A stretch of DNA of 64,000 nucleotides, from NCBI GenBank assembly GCA_017622575.1, contig JAGAQU010000082.1:62001-126000 (forward strand), written 5' to 3'. Position numbers and translations under genes: made by a program. This document shows, in pieces, positions 47,427-55,374 of the stretch. The stretch comes from Lachnospiraceae bacterium. Lineage in GTDB: Bacteria > Bacillota > Clostridia > Lachnospirales > Lachnospiraceae. Numbering within the stretch: the stretch's first letter is position 1; each line of letters opens with the position of its first letter. Below the pieces are notes generated by a model. That model saw only the letters and a list, made by a program, of their open reading frames with translations, did not search any database and was not told where the DNA came from.

Positions 47427-48509
47427 GTGGCCAGAGTTTACAACTTTTCAGCAGGTCCCGCAGTTTTACCTGAAGAAGTATTAAAAGAAGCTGCAGATGA
47501 AATGTTAGATTACAGAGGAACAGGCATGTCAGTTATGGAAATGAGCCATCGTTCCAAGGCATATGACACCATTATCAAGGAGGCAGAAGCTGACTTAAGA
47601 GAACTGATGAACATACCGGACAATTACAAGGTATTGTTTTTGCAGGGTGGTGCAAGCCAGCAGTTTGCCATGATTCCCATGAATCTGATGAAGAACAGAA
47701 AGGCTGCTTATATCGTAACCGGTCAGTGGGCTAAGAAGGCATATCAGGAAGCTAAGATTTACGGAGAAGCCATAGAGGTTGCATCCTCTGCAGATAAGAC
47801 TTTTTCTTATATTCCGGACTGCTCTGATCTCGATATTCCCGAAGATGCAGATTATGTGTATATTTGTGAGAATAATACCATTTACGGAACCAAGTTCAAA
47901 ACACTTCCTAATACAAAGGGACATACATTGGTGGCCGATGTTTCTTCCTGCTTTTTGTCAGAGCCGGTAGATGTCACCAAATACGGAGTTATTTATGGCG
48001 GTGTTCAGAAGAACATAGGACCTGCAGGTGTGGTAATTGTGATCATCAGAGAAGATCTGATCACGGAGGATACCCTTCCCGGAACCCCCACCATGTTGAA
48101 GTACAAAATTCATGCAGATGCTGACTCTTTATACAATACTCCTCCGGCATATGGAATTTATATTTGCGGCAAGGTATTCAAGTGGCTGAAAAAGATGGGC
48201 GGTCTTGAAGTGATGAAGGAACGCAACGAAAAGAAGGCCAAGATTCTTTATGATTTCCTTGACGAAAGTAAACTTTTCAAGGGTACGGTAAGAAAAGAAG
48301 ACAGATCTCTTATGAATGTACCTTTTGTGACAGGTGACGCAGAGCTGGATGCCAAGTTCGTAAAAGAGGCAAAGGAAGCCGGCTTTGAAAATCTGAAAGG
48401 TCACAGAACTGTTGGTGGTATGCGTGCCAGCATCTATAATGCTATGCCCATTGAAGGTGTGGAGAAGCTGGTTGAATTTATGCGCGAATTTGAGAAAAAC
48501 AATGGGTAA
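47427..48509 (+). CDS. serC: Phosphoserine aminotransferase
   Basis: The 360-residue PLP aminotransferase makes phosphoserine from phosphohydroxypyruvate. It starts with GTG 47427 after CAGGAGG. The NFSAGPAVLPEEVL start, the GGASQQFAMIPMN loop, and the PLP lysine region GGVQKNIGPAG are intact. serA follows after 14 bases; the two give the first steps of serine synthesis. serB is not adjacent. Confidence 0.96.
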   Translation: MARVYNFSAGPAVLPEEVLKEAADEMLDYRGTGMSVMEMSHRSKAYDTIIKEAEADLRELMNIPDNYKVLFLQGGASQQFAMIPMNLMKNRKAAYIVTGQWAKKAYQEAKIYGEAIEVASSADKTFSYIPDCSDLDIPEDADYVYICENNTIYGTKFKTLPNTKGHTLVADVSSCFLSEPVDVTKYGVIYGGVQKNIGPAGVVIVIIREDLITEDTLPGTPTMLKYKIHADADSLYNTPPAYGIYICGKVFKWLKKMGGLEVMKERNEKKAKILYDFLDESKLFKGTVRKEDRSLMNVPFVTGDAELDAKFVKEAKEAGFENLKGHRTVGGMRASIYNAMPIEGVEKLVEFMREFEKNNG

Positions 48510-48523
48510 AGAGGAGAACAGCT

Positions 48524-49687
48524 ATGTTTAAATATTATTGTCTGAATCCGATTTCCAAAATCGGACTTGATGATTTTACAGAAGAATTTACAAAAACAGA
48601 AGATGTCAATGAGGCGGAAGGTATTCTGGTAAGAAGTGCTGCCATGCATGATATGGAATTGTCCGATAACCTTCTGGCCGTGGCAAGAGCAGGTGCCGGC
48701 GTCAACAATATTCCTCTTGATAAATGTGCCGAAAAAGGTATTGTTGTCTTTAACACTCCGGGTGCCAATGCAAACGGTGTAAAGGAACTTGTGATTGCAG
48801 GTATGCTTCTTGCATCAAGAGATGTCATCGGCGGTATCAACTGGGTTCAGTCTGATAAGGACGACGAAAATATCGCGAAGGCTGCCGAGAAGGAAAAGAA
48901 AAAATTCGCAGGAACGGAAATCCAGGGGAAGAAGCTTGGTATCATAGGTCTCGGCGCTATCGGTGTCAAGGTTGCCAATGCAGCAAAACATCTCGGTATG
49001 GAAGTTTATGGTTATGACCCTTATGTGTCCGTTGATGCTGCATGGAATTTAAGCCGTGATGTAAAACATGTGCTTAATGTTGAGGATATTTATGAGACCT
49101 GTGATATTATCACAATCCATGTTCCTCTTCTTGATTCCACCAAAGGCATGATCAACAAAGATGCCATTGACAAAATGAAGGATGGCGTGATCATTCTTAA
49201 CTTTGCGAGAGATCTTCTGGTAAATGAAAAAGATGTTCTGGAAGGAATCAAAGCAGGAAAGGTACGCAAATACGTGTCTGATTTCCCGAATCTCACAACA
49301 GCAGGACAGGAAGGATGTATCGTGATACCTCATCTTGGCGCTTCCACAGAGGAGTCGGAAGACAACTGTGCGAAGATGGCTGTCAAGGAAATGATGAATT
49401 ACTTAAAGAACGGTAATATTGCTAACAGTGTCAATTATCCAAACTGCGACATGGGTGTATGTAACCAGGCAGGTCGTGTTGCCATTTTCCATAAGAATAT
49501 CGCCAACATGATTACAAAATTTACAGCCTGCTTTGGTGATGAGGGAATCAATATCACAGATATGATGAACAAATCAAGAGGAGAAGTGGCATATACCATG
49601 CTCGATCTTGAACAGCCTGCGGAGAAAGCAATTATCGATAAATTGAAGGCAATTGAAGGCGTTTTCAGAGTAAGAGTTGTAAAATAA
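48524..49687 (+). CDS. serA: D-3-phosphoglycerate dehydrogenase with ACT domain
   Basis: The 387-residue enzyme takes 3-phosphoglycerate to phosphohydroxypyruvate with NAD. The Rossmann GLGAIGVKVANAAKHLGM (about 147-164), the substrate-side RAGAGVNNIPLD (about 60-71) and the catalytic His in VIPHLGASTEE (near 270) are present. The last 75 residues are a short ACT domain for serine feedback. The order serC-serA is common in this family. Confidence 0.95.
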   Translation: MFKYYCLNPISKIGLDDFTEEFTKTEDVNEAEGILVRSAAMHDMELSDNLLAVARAGAGVNNIPLDKCAEKGIVVFNTPGANANGVKELVIAGMLLASRDVIGGINWVQSDKDDENIAKAAEKEKKKFAGTEIQGKKLGIIGLGAIGVKVANAAKHLGMEVYGYDPYVSVDAAWNLSRDVKHVLNVEDIYETCDIITIHVPLLDSTKGMINKDAIDKMKDGVIILNFARDLLVNEKDVLEGIKAGKVRKYVSDFPNLTTAGQEGCIVIPHLGASTEESEDNCAKMAVKEMMNYLKNGNIANSVNYPNCDMGVCNQAGRVAIFHKNIANMITKFTACFGDEGINITDMMNKSRGEVAYTMLDLEQPAEKAIIDKLKAIEGVFRVRVVK

Positions 49688-49697
49688 AAATCATAAT

Positions 49698-49735
49698 AAA
49701 AAGGACAGCGGTGATAAGTAACCGCTGTCCTTTTT
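49698..49735. terminator. Bidirectional terminator after serA
   Basis: AAAAAGGACAGCGGT (49698-49712) pairs perfectly with ACCGCTGTCCTTTTT (49721-49735) around an eight-base loop. T-runs on both strands let it end serA and the minus-strand gene whose stop is ten bases away. Confidence 0.9.
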
Positions 49736-49745
49736 GAATGTAAGG

Positions 49746-50042
49746 TTAAAATTCAGTGACATCGAAATCCTGCATATCCTCTTTAAATTTCTCATCCTTC
49801 TTGGCAAGCACAAGACTGGCCAGATCCATATATTTAATGAAAATATCTTCCAGTGATGTTTTTCTTTCTTCAGCAAGCTCCTGCATGACAGGTCTCAGCT
49901 TGTCAAGCTGTTCTGAAATTCGCACCTGCTCAGGGCTGACATCGCCCAGAACCTTTTCAGAATAGGCACTGACGCGGTTTAAAAGCTCCCTGTCATCCTC
50001 GTTCAAAAAATCAAAATCTTTAGAATTTAATGTTTCGTACAT
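49746..50042 (-). CDS. Small helical protein of unknown function
   Basis: The start is ATG 50042 (98 residues), with AAAGGATG upstream; the longer ORF to 50141 has no ribosome site. The protein is soluble, charged and probably all-helical: FLNEDDRELLNRVSAYSE, then PEQVRISEQLDKLRPVMQ and LEDIFIKYMDLASLVLAKKD. No family is recognised. It has a probable own promoter and a shared terminator, so it is a real monocistronic gene. Confidence 0.7.
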   Translation of the reverse strand: MYETLNSKDFDFLNEDDRELLNRVSAYSEKVLGDVSPEQVRISEQLDKLRPVMQELAEERKTSLEDIFIKYMDLASLVLAKKDEKFKEDMQDFDVTEF

Positions 50043-50072
50043 AATTACACATCCTTTATCTATGATAGTTAG

Positions 50073-50101
50073 ATTGTAGCACTTGAGACTTGTGCTGTAC
50101 A
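50073..50101 (-). promoter_or_regulatory. Possible promoter of the 98-residue protein
   Basis: Read on the minus strand, TGTACA (50101-50096) and TACAAT (50078-50073) have a 17-base spacer. Its minus-35 abuts that of the glgB promoter on the other strand. Confidence 0.5.
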
Positions 50102-50118
50102 GATATCTTTGATAAAAT
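50090..50118 (+). promoter_or_regulatory. Possible promoter of glgB
   Basis: TTGTGC (50090-50095) and TAAAAT (50113-50118) are 17 bases apart, with a leader of about 43 bases to glgB. The two divergent minus-35 boxes touch at 50095/50096, so the two units may compete for polymerase. Confidence 0.5.
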
Positions 50119-50167
50119 AATTCTAAAGAATTTGAATTCAAAATAAAAGAAAACGGGGGAATATCTT

Positions 50168-52657
50168 ATGGATAATAAGTTATATAAATTAATGAACTGG
50201 CCGCGTGTGGAAGGGATTATTTATTCTGAGGAGGATAATCCTCATGAGATTCTGGGACCTCATGCGGTCTCTAAAAATACACTTTTTCAGACTTTTCAGC
50301 CGGAAGCAGAGGAAGTATATCTGATTTTATCTGATCAGAAGAAGAAAAAGATGGAGCAGGTGGATGAAGCCGGTTTTTTTGCATGCCTGATGCCCGGCAG
50401 GATACCGGATCAGTATGAATATGAGGTTCATTATGGAGAAGGCATTACAGAAGTCATAAAAGATCCTTACAGGTATGATTTCGGCATGGATCAAAAGGAT
50501 GCCGATAAGCTGAATGCAGGAATTTACTATGATTCTTTTGAAAAACTGGGTGCACATCCCATGACGCTGCAGGGAACAGAGGGCACTTTTTTTGCCGTGT
50601 GGGCACCTAATGCTGTCCGTGTCAGCGTAGTCGGTGACTTTAATCACTGGGACGGCAGACGCCATCAGATGAGAAAAAATCAGGAGTGCGGCGTTTTTGA
50701 ACTGTTTATTCCCGATGTTTTGCCCGGAGAATGTTACAAGTATGAGATTAAGTCAAAAGGTGATGTGATCAGTCTGAAAGCGGATCCCTATGCCTTCGGT
50801 CAGCAGCTTCGCCCGGAGACAGCTTCTATAGTCAGAGAGATTTCATCCTATGAGTGGCAGGACAAAGAATGGATGAAGGAACGTGAGAAGAGACAGACAA
50901 AGGATGCCCCTGTCAGCGTATATGAACTGTATCTTGGCTCATTTAAGAGAAATGATGATACCGGCGAATATTTGAATTACAGGGAACTGGCACCTGCCAT
51001 TGCGGAATATGTGAAGGAGATGGGATACACCTATGTGGAGCTTATGCCTGTCATGGAACATCCCCTGGATGCCTCCTGGGGATATCAGGTGATCGGATAT
51101 TATGCACCTACTTCCAGATACGGCACTGCTGACGATTTTATGTATTTTGTTGATACGCTGCATCAGGCGGGAATCGGTGTGATCCTTGACTGGGTTCCGG
51201 CTCATTTCCCTAGAGATACATACGGTCTTTCAAGGTTTGACGGTACCTGCTTATACGAGCATATGGATCCCCGAAAGGGGGCTCATCCTCACTGGGGGAC
51301 TTTGATTTATAATTACGGAAGACCGCAGGTATCCAATTATCTGATCTCCAATGCTCTCTATTGGGTTGAGAAGTATCATGCGGACGGTATTCGTATGGAT
51401 GCGGTGGCGTCCATGCTGTATCTTGATTACGGAAAACAGGATGGAGAGTGGGTTGCCAATATATACGGAGGCAATGAGAACCTGGAAGCTGTGGAATTTT
51501 TAAAACATTTAAATTCCATTATGAAGAAAAGAAATCCCGGTGTATATATGATCGCTGAAGAATCAACAGCCTGGCCAAAGGTGACGGCTGATCCTAAGGA
51601 TGACGGTCTTGGCTTTGATATGAAGTGGAACATGGGCTTTATGAATGATTATTTGAATTATATTAAATTTGATCCCTATTTCCGTGCTCATCATCACAAT
51701 GAACTGACCTTCAGCATGATTTACCAGTACAGTGAAAATTTCATGACGGTATTCTCCCATGATGAAGTGGTTCATGGCAAGGCAACGATGATTGGGAAGA
51801 TGCCCGGAACCAGAGAGGACAAGTTTGCAAACTTGCGACTTACTTACGGCTATATGATGACCCATCCCGGCAAAAAGCTTTTGTTCATGGGCCAGGATAT
51901 TGCGGAATTTGAAGAATTTGACGAGACAAGACAGACAAAATGGAGCCTTTTGCAGTATAAGGAGCATAAGGGGATCAATCAGCTGGTAAAAGATCTCAAT
52001 TTCCTTTATAAGGAAAAGCCGGCATTGTATACCAAGGACACTTCCGGGGAAGGATTTGAGTGGATCAACTGTATTTCTCCCGAAAAATGCATGCTTTCTT
52101 ATATCAGAAAGGCTGAAAAACCGGAGGATACGCTGCTTGTGGTTGCGAACTTTGCAGGAATTTCACAGGAATTTTCAGTAGGTGTTCCCTATGAAGGAAA
52201 ATACAAGGAGCTTTTAAATACAGACAACAAAATATATGGTGGAAACAGCAGTCGTGCCACCAGAGCACAAAATGTGTCTGAAGGAGAAGTGGACGGAAGA
52301 CCCTATTCTGTCCAGATCAAAATGGCTCCTCTTTCCCTTGTGATTTATTCTTACATTCCTTACACAAAGAAGGAAAAAACAGAGATTGAAAAGAAAAAAG
52401 CAAGAGAAGCTGCAGTGAAACGTGCGAAAGATGCAGAAGCCTTAGCACAGAGTGCTATGCAAGAAGTTGAGAAAGCAAAGCAGGAGGCCCTGGAAGCCGA
52501 AAAGAGAGTGGAAGAGGCTGTAAAGAAAGCCAAAAAAGCGGAAGATTTTGCTTTGCAGGAACTGGAAAATGCCAGAAAAATAACGGAAGAATTGCAGGAA
52601 ATCGAAGAGACTGAAGAAAAGCCTGTCCACAAGAATACGAGAAAAAGTAAGAAGTAA
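50168..52657 (+). CDS. glgB: 1,4-alpha-glucan branching enzyme with charged C-terminal tail
   Basis: The 829-residue GH13 enzyme adds alpha-1,6 branches to glycogen. An N-terminal module and a CBM48 domain (GTFFAVWAPNAVRVSVVGDF near 138) precede the catalytic barrel. Catalytic residues are Asp411 (GIRMDAVAS), Glu464/465 (IAEEST) and Asp532 (SHDEVVHG). The usual family length is about 630-730. After the C-terminal beta domain, about residue 735 onward, is a tail of some 95 residues made of Lys, Glu and Ala, strongly predicted as a coiled coil, ending in a basic KNTRKSKK. Other glg genes are not in the window. Confidence 0.95.
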   Translation: MDNKLYKLMNWPRVEGIIYSEEDNPHEILGPHAVSKNTLFQTFQPEAEEVYLILSDQKKKKMEQVDEAGFFACLMPGRIPDQYEYEVHYGEGITEVIKDPYRYDFGMDQKDADKLNAGIYYDSFEKLGAHPMTLQGTEGTFFAVWAPNAVRVSVVGDFNHWDGRRHQMRKNQECGVFELFIPDVLPGECYKYEIKSKGDVISLKADPYAFGQQLRPETASIVREISSYEWQDKEWMKEREKRQTKDAPVSVYELYLGSFKRNDDTGEYLNYRELAPAIAEYVKEMGYTYVELMPVMEHPLDASWGYQVIGYYAPTSRYGTADDFMYFVDTLHQAGIGVILDWVPAHFPRDTYGLSRFDGTCLYEHMDPRKGAHPHWGTLIYNYGRPQVSNYLISNALYWVEKYHADGIRMDAVASMLYLDYGKQDGEWVANIYGGNENLEAVEFLKHLNSIMKKRNPGVYMIAEESTAWPKVTADPKDDGLGFDMKWNMGFMNDYLNYIKFDPYFRAHHHNELTFSMIYQYSENFMTVFSHDEVVHGKATMIGKMPGTREDKFANLRLTYGYMMTHPGKKLLFMGQDIAEFEEFDETRQTKWSLLQYKEHKGINQLVKDLNFLYKEKPALYTKDTSGEGFEWINCISPEKCMLSYIRKAEKPEDTLLVVANFAGISQEFSVGVPYEGKYKELLNTDNKIYGGNSSRATRAQNVSEGEVDGRPYSVQIKMAPLSLVIYSYIPYTKKEKTEIEKKKAREAAVKRAKDAEALAQSAMQEVEKAKQEALEAEKRVEEAVKKAKKAEDFALQELENARKITEELQEIEETEEKPVHKNTRKSKK

Positions 52658-52670
52658 GGAATGCTGAATC

Positions 52671-53510
52671 ATGGAAGAGTTTGAAAACGTAAATCCGGGT
52701 GTGATTGAGAAATTTCTGGATGAGCTGCCGGATAAGGCATTTCATCTGGGACTTCGCATCGTGCTTGCCATATTGGTGCTGCTGATCGGGATGCAGCTGA
52801 TTAAATTGATCAGGAAAATTCTGAAAAAAGCACTTTACAGAAGCCATGTTGATGAGAGTGCAGTGCATTTTATCGATTCCTTCTCAAAATATGCATTATA
52901 TTTTCTGCTGATTATTTTTATTGCGTCCTGGCTGGGAGTAGATGCGGCCAGCATTATTGCCATTCTGGGATCAGTCAGTGTGGCCATCGGTCTTGCGCTT
53001 CAGGGAAGTCTCAGCAATTTCGCCGGAGGAGTTTTGATTCTTATTTTAAAGCCCTTTGTTCTGGGTGATTATATCCGGGACGGCGCAGGCAATGAGGGAA
53101 TCGTCAGTGGAATTGATGTTTTCTACACACAGCTGACGACTTTTGACAATAAAATTATTGTTCTTCCCAATGGAACCCTTGCCAACGGATGTATCACCAA
53201 TTACACAAGATGCTCCAAAAGAAGGTTTGACGTGAAAGTGAGCATTGCCTACAAAGAAGATATCCGCCATGCAAAGGAAGTACTGCTTGCAGTGTTGAAA
53301 GAGGATGAAGGTATTTTAAAAAACGAGGAAATGGTTGTTTTGGTTGACAGTCTTGGAGACAGCAGTGTGAATCTGATTGTCCGCGGCTGGGTAAAACAGG
53401 AGGATTACTGGCCTGCAATCTGGCGCATGACGGAAAAGGTGAAATATGCGTTGGATGATGCCGGAATCACAATTCCTTTTCCACAGATGGATGTGCATTT
53501 TGATAAATAA
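52671..53510 (+). CDS. mscS: Small-conductance mechanosensitive channel, MscS family
   Basis: The 279-residue protein has three membrane helices (about 25-45, 60-85 and 90-115). The pore-lining TM3 reads GLALQGSLSNFAGGVLILIL, rich in Gly and Ala, and the VLPNGTLANGCITNYTR strand of the beta domain follows. Such channels release solutes on osmotic downshock. The start lies 14 bases after the glgB stop with TAAGGA, so co-transcription with glgB is possible. Confidence 0.93.
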   Translation: MEEFENVNPGVIEKFLDELPDKAFHLGLRIVLAILVLLIGMQLIKLIRKILKKALYRSHVDESAVHFIDSFSKYALYFLLIIFIASWLGVDAASIIAILGSVSVAIGLALQGSLSNFAGGVLILILKPFVLGDYIRDGAGNEGIVSGIDVFYTQLTTFDNKIIVLPNGTLANGCITNYTRCSKRRFDVKVSIAYKEDIRHAKEVLLAVLKEDEGILKNEEMVVLVDSLGDSSVNLIVRGWVKQEDYWPAIWRMTEKVKYALDDAGITIPFPQMDVHFDK

Positions 53511-53513
53511 TGC

Positions 53514-53542
53514 TTGCCAAAACAGGTCTTTGTAGTTATAAT
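53514..53542 (+). promoter_or_regulatory. Predicted sigma-A promoter of tRNA-Thr
   Basis: TTGCCA (53514-53519) and TATAAT (53537-53542) with a 17-base spacer lie 20 bases before the tRNA 5' end. Confidence 0.75.
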
Positions 53543-53561
53543 TATTTTGTTGTGTTGACAA

Positions 53562-53634
53562 GCTGGAATGGCGCAGTTGGTAGCGCAACTGATTCGTAAT
53601 CAGTAGGTCGAGGGTTCGAGTCCCTTTTCCAGCT
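53562..53634 (+). tRNA. tRNA-Thr, anticodon CGU
   Basis: The 73-base cloverleaf has a seven-pair acceptor stem (GCTGGAA with TTCCAGC), D arm GCGC/GCGC, anticodon stem ACTGA/TCAGT with loop TTCGTAA (anticodon CGT at 53595-53597, reading ACG) and T arm GAGGG-TTCGAGT-CCCTT. Discriminator is T; CCA is not encoded. A hairpin terminator follows at once, so it is transcribed singly. Confidence 0.95.
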
Positions 53635-53635
53635 T

Positions 53636-53666
53636 AAAGTGGTCAGGTAATTCCTGACCACTTTTT
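53636..53666. terminator. Terminator after tRNA-Thr
   Basis: AAAGTGGTCAGG (53636-53647) pairs with CCTGACCACTTT (53653-53664) around a five-base loop, then TT. It also abuts the stop codon of the minus-strand permease, so it may act in both directions. Confidence 0.85.
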
Positions 53667-54489
53667 ACATTGTCTTTTTCTTATATAGATGTTCTGCAAA
53701 CTGAATACACTGGTATAATGCCATGGCAATCACACATAGAATGATAATGGAAGTAATCACCATGTTCAGCTGAAATACCTGTGTGCCATAGATGATCAGA
53801 TAACCCAGTCCCCGTCTTGCAGCCAGAAATTCTCCGATGATTACGCCTACCAGTGCAAGCCCCACATTCACCTTCATATTACTTAAAATAAGTGGTATGG
53901 AAGCGGGGAGAACCTCCTTTCTTAAAGCGGTTAGTCTGTTTCCGCCAAGTGTATAGATCAGTTTCAGCTTTTCTTCATCCACATGCTTAAAGCCCGTATA
54001 CAGATTGATGATGGAACCGAACAATGCCACAGAAATACCGGCTACAATGATGGTATCTGTTCCGGTACCAAGCCAGACAATAAACAGTGGAGCGAGAGCT
54101 GATTTCGGAAGACTGTTCAGAATGACCAGATAAGGCTCTAAAATTTCTGACAGAGTTTTGGAATACCAAAGCAAAATTGCCGTTATCAGGCTAAAAGCGG
54201 TAACAAGCACAAAACTGAAGAGAGTTTCTAAAAGGGTAATGCCGGTATTGGAAAAGAACGAACCGTCTTTTATCATTTTCACAAAGTATGAGAGTACCAT
54301 AGAGGGGCAGCTGAAAAAGAAAGTATCGATTATTCCAAATTTTGCCGATATTTCCCAGACTGACAGAAAACAAAACAGTACGAGAAAGCGCATGCCTGTC
54401 ACAAAATGATGATGACATTTGTGATGACGGATAAACTGCTTCTGTGCAGAAGAGGTTACATTGTCAGAAGATATTTGCATCATATTCAT
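53665..54489 (-). CDS. ABC transporter permease of the SsuC/TauC/ThiX type
   Basis: The start is ATG 54489 (274 residues), with AAGGAG eight bases upstream; the longer ORF to 54564 runs into the ATPase gene. The protein has about six helices and the binding-protein-dependent docking loop YTLGGNRLTALRKEVLPASIP near 190. This family imports sulfonates, nitrate, taurine or thiamine precursors. The start overlaps the ATPase gene by 26 bases. No substrate-binding protein gene is nearby, so the substrate cannot be named. Confidence 0.85.
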   Translation of the reverse strand: MNMMQISSDNVTSSAQKQFIRHHKCHHHFVTGMRFLVLFCFLSVWEISAKFGIIDTFFFSCPSMVLSYFVKMIKDGSFFSNTGITLLETLFSFVLVTAFSLITAILLWYSKTLSEILEPYLVILNSLPKSALAPLFIVWLGTGTDTIIVAGISVALFGSIINLYTGFKHVDEEKLKLIYTLGGNRLTALRKEVLPASIPLILSNMKVNVGLALVGVIIGEFLAARRGLGYLIIYGTQVFQLNMVITSIIILCVIAMALYQCIQFAEHLYKKKTM

Positions 54490-55237
54490 CCGATATCTCC
54501 TTCCATAGTATTGAAAAATATTTGCTGAATTCGGGTGCACTCCTTGGAGCAAGGGGCGAATCATCAGGCAGTGTCAAATGGATGGCAAGCTCTTTTTTGA
54601 CGGTGGCCGGTCTTTTAGATAAAACGATGATTCTGTCTGCAAGGGAAATGGCTTCCGAAAGATCATGAGTGATTAAAATGGCAGTGATTCCGGTTTTTTT
54701 TATAATCTTGCCGATATCCCCGGATACCATCAGTCTGGTCTGATAATCAAGTGCGCTGAAAGGCTCATCCAGAAGAAGTAATTCAGGTTCCATGACCATC
54801 GTCCGGATCAGGGCAGCGCGCTGCTTCATACCTCCCGATAATTCTGCCGGTTTTTTGTCCTTAAAACGATACAGACCGTAATCTTTTAAAAGCTTAACGG
54901 CATATTCCTCCTTTTCCTTTGTAAGACTTCTATTGATCTCAGGACCGAGAAGTATATTTTTCATGATCGTCCGCCACTCAAAAAGATGGTCCTGCTGAAG
55001 CATATATCCTATTTTTTCACTTCCTGCCCCCTGAAGCAGGATTTCTCCGCTGGCCGGAGCGGTCAGCCCGGCAATCAGAGATAAAAGTGTAGATTTACCA
55101 CAGCCGCTGGGACCTACGATCGCCACAAATTCTCCTTTGTTTATCTGGAATGAAATATGATCTAATGCTATTGTTTCTCCGCTCAGACTGTGATAGGAGA
55201 AGCAGACATCCCGGCAGGTCAAAATAGGCTGTTCCAT
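54464..55237 (-). CDS. ABC transporter ATPase of the SsuB/TauB/ThiZ type
   Basis: ATG 55237 was chosen (257 residues) because GGAGG lies eight bases before it; ATG 55252 sits upstream of that site. Walker A is VGPSGCGKST, signature LSGGMKQRAALIRT, and Walker B LLLLDEPFSALD. It is the energising subunit for the permease encoded downstream. No binding protein is found in either flank, and no TPP or other riboswitch is seen in its short leader. Confidence 0.87.
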   Translation of the reverse strand: MEQPILTCRDVCFSYHSLSGETIALDHISFQINKGEFVAIVGPSGCGKSTLLSLIAGLTAPASGEILLQGAGSEKIGYMLQQDHLFEWRTIMKNILLGPEINRSLTKEKEEYAVKLLKDYGLYRFKDKKPAELSGGMKQRAALIRTMVMEPELLLLDEPFSALDYQTRLMVSGDIGKIIKKTGITAILITHDLSEAISLADRIIVLSKRPATVKKELAIHLTLPDDSPLAPRSAPEFSKYFSILWKEISDEYDANIF

Positions 55238-55311
55238 AATTATTTCCTCCATTCTATAGTATTAGTTTATGAATAATCAGCATTTGTGTGTAATCGTGCG
55301 ACATAAAAAGA

Positions 55312-55340
55312 TTGAAAACGCGTGGAAAATGTGGTAGTAT
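55312..55340 (+). promoter_or_regulatory. Predicted sigma-A promoter of argH
   Basis: TTGAAA (55312-55317) and TAGTAT (55335-55340) are 17 bases apart, about 35 bases before the argH start. Confidence 0.6.
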
Positions 55341-55374
55341 CAAATTCAGATTTAATAATTGGAGGAAACTAACC

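Noticed and set aside
50043..50141. Upstream extension of the 98-residue protein to 50141
   Set aside because: No ribosome site before that start; AAAGGATG lies just before ATG 50042 and a promoter overlaps the extension.
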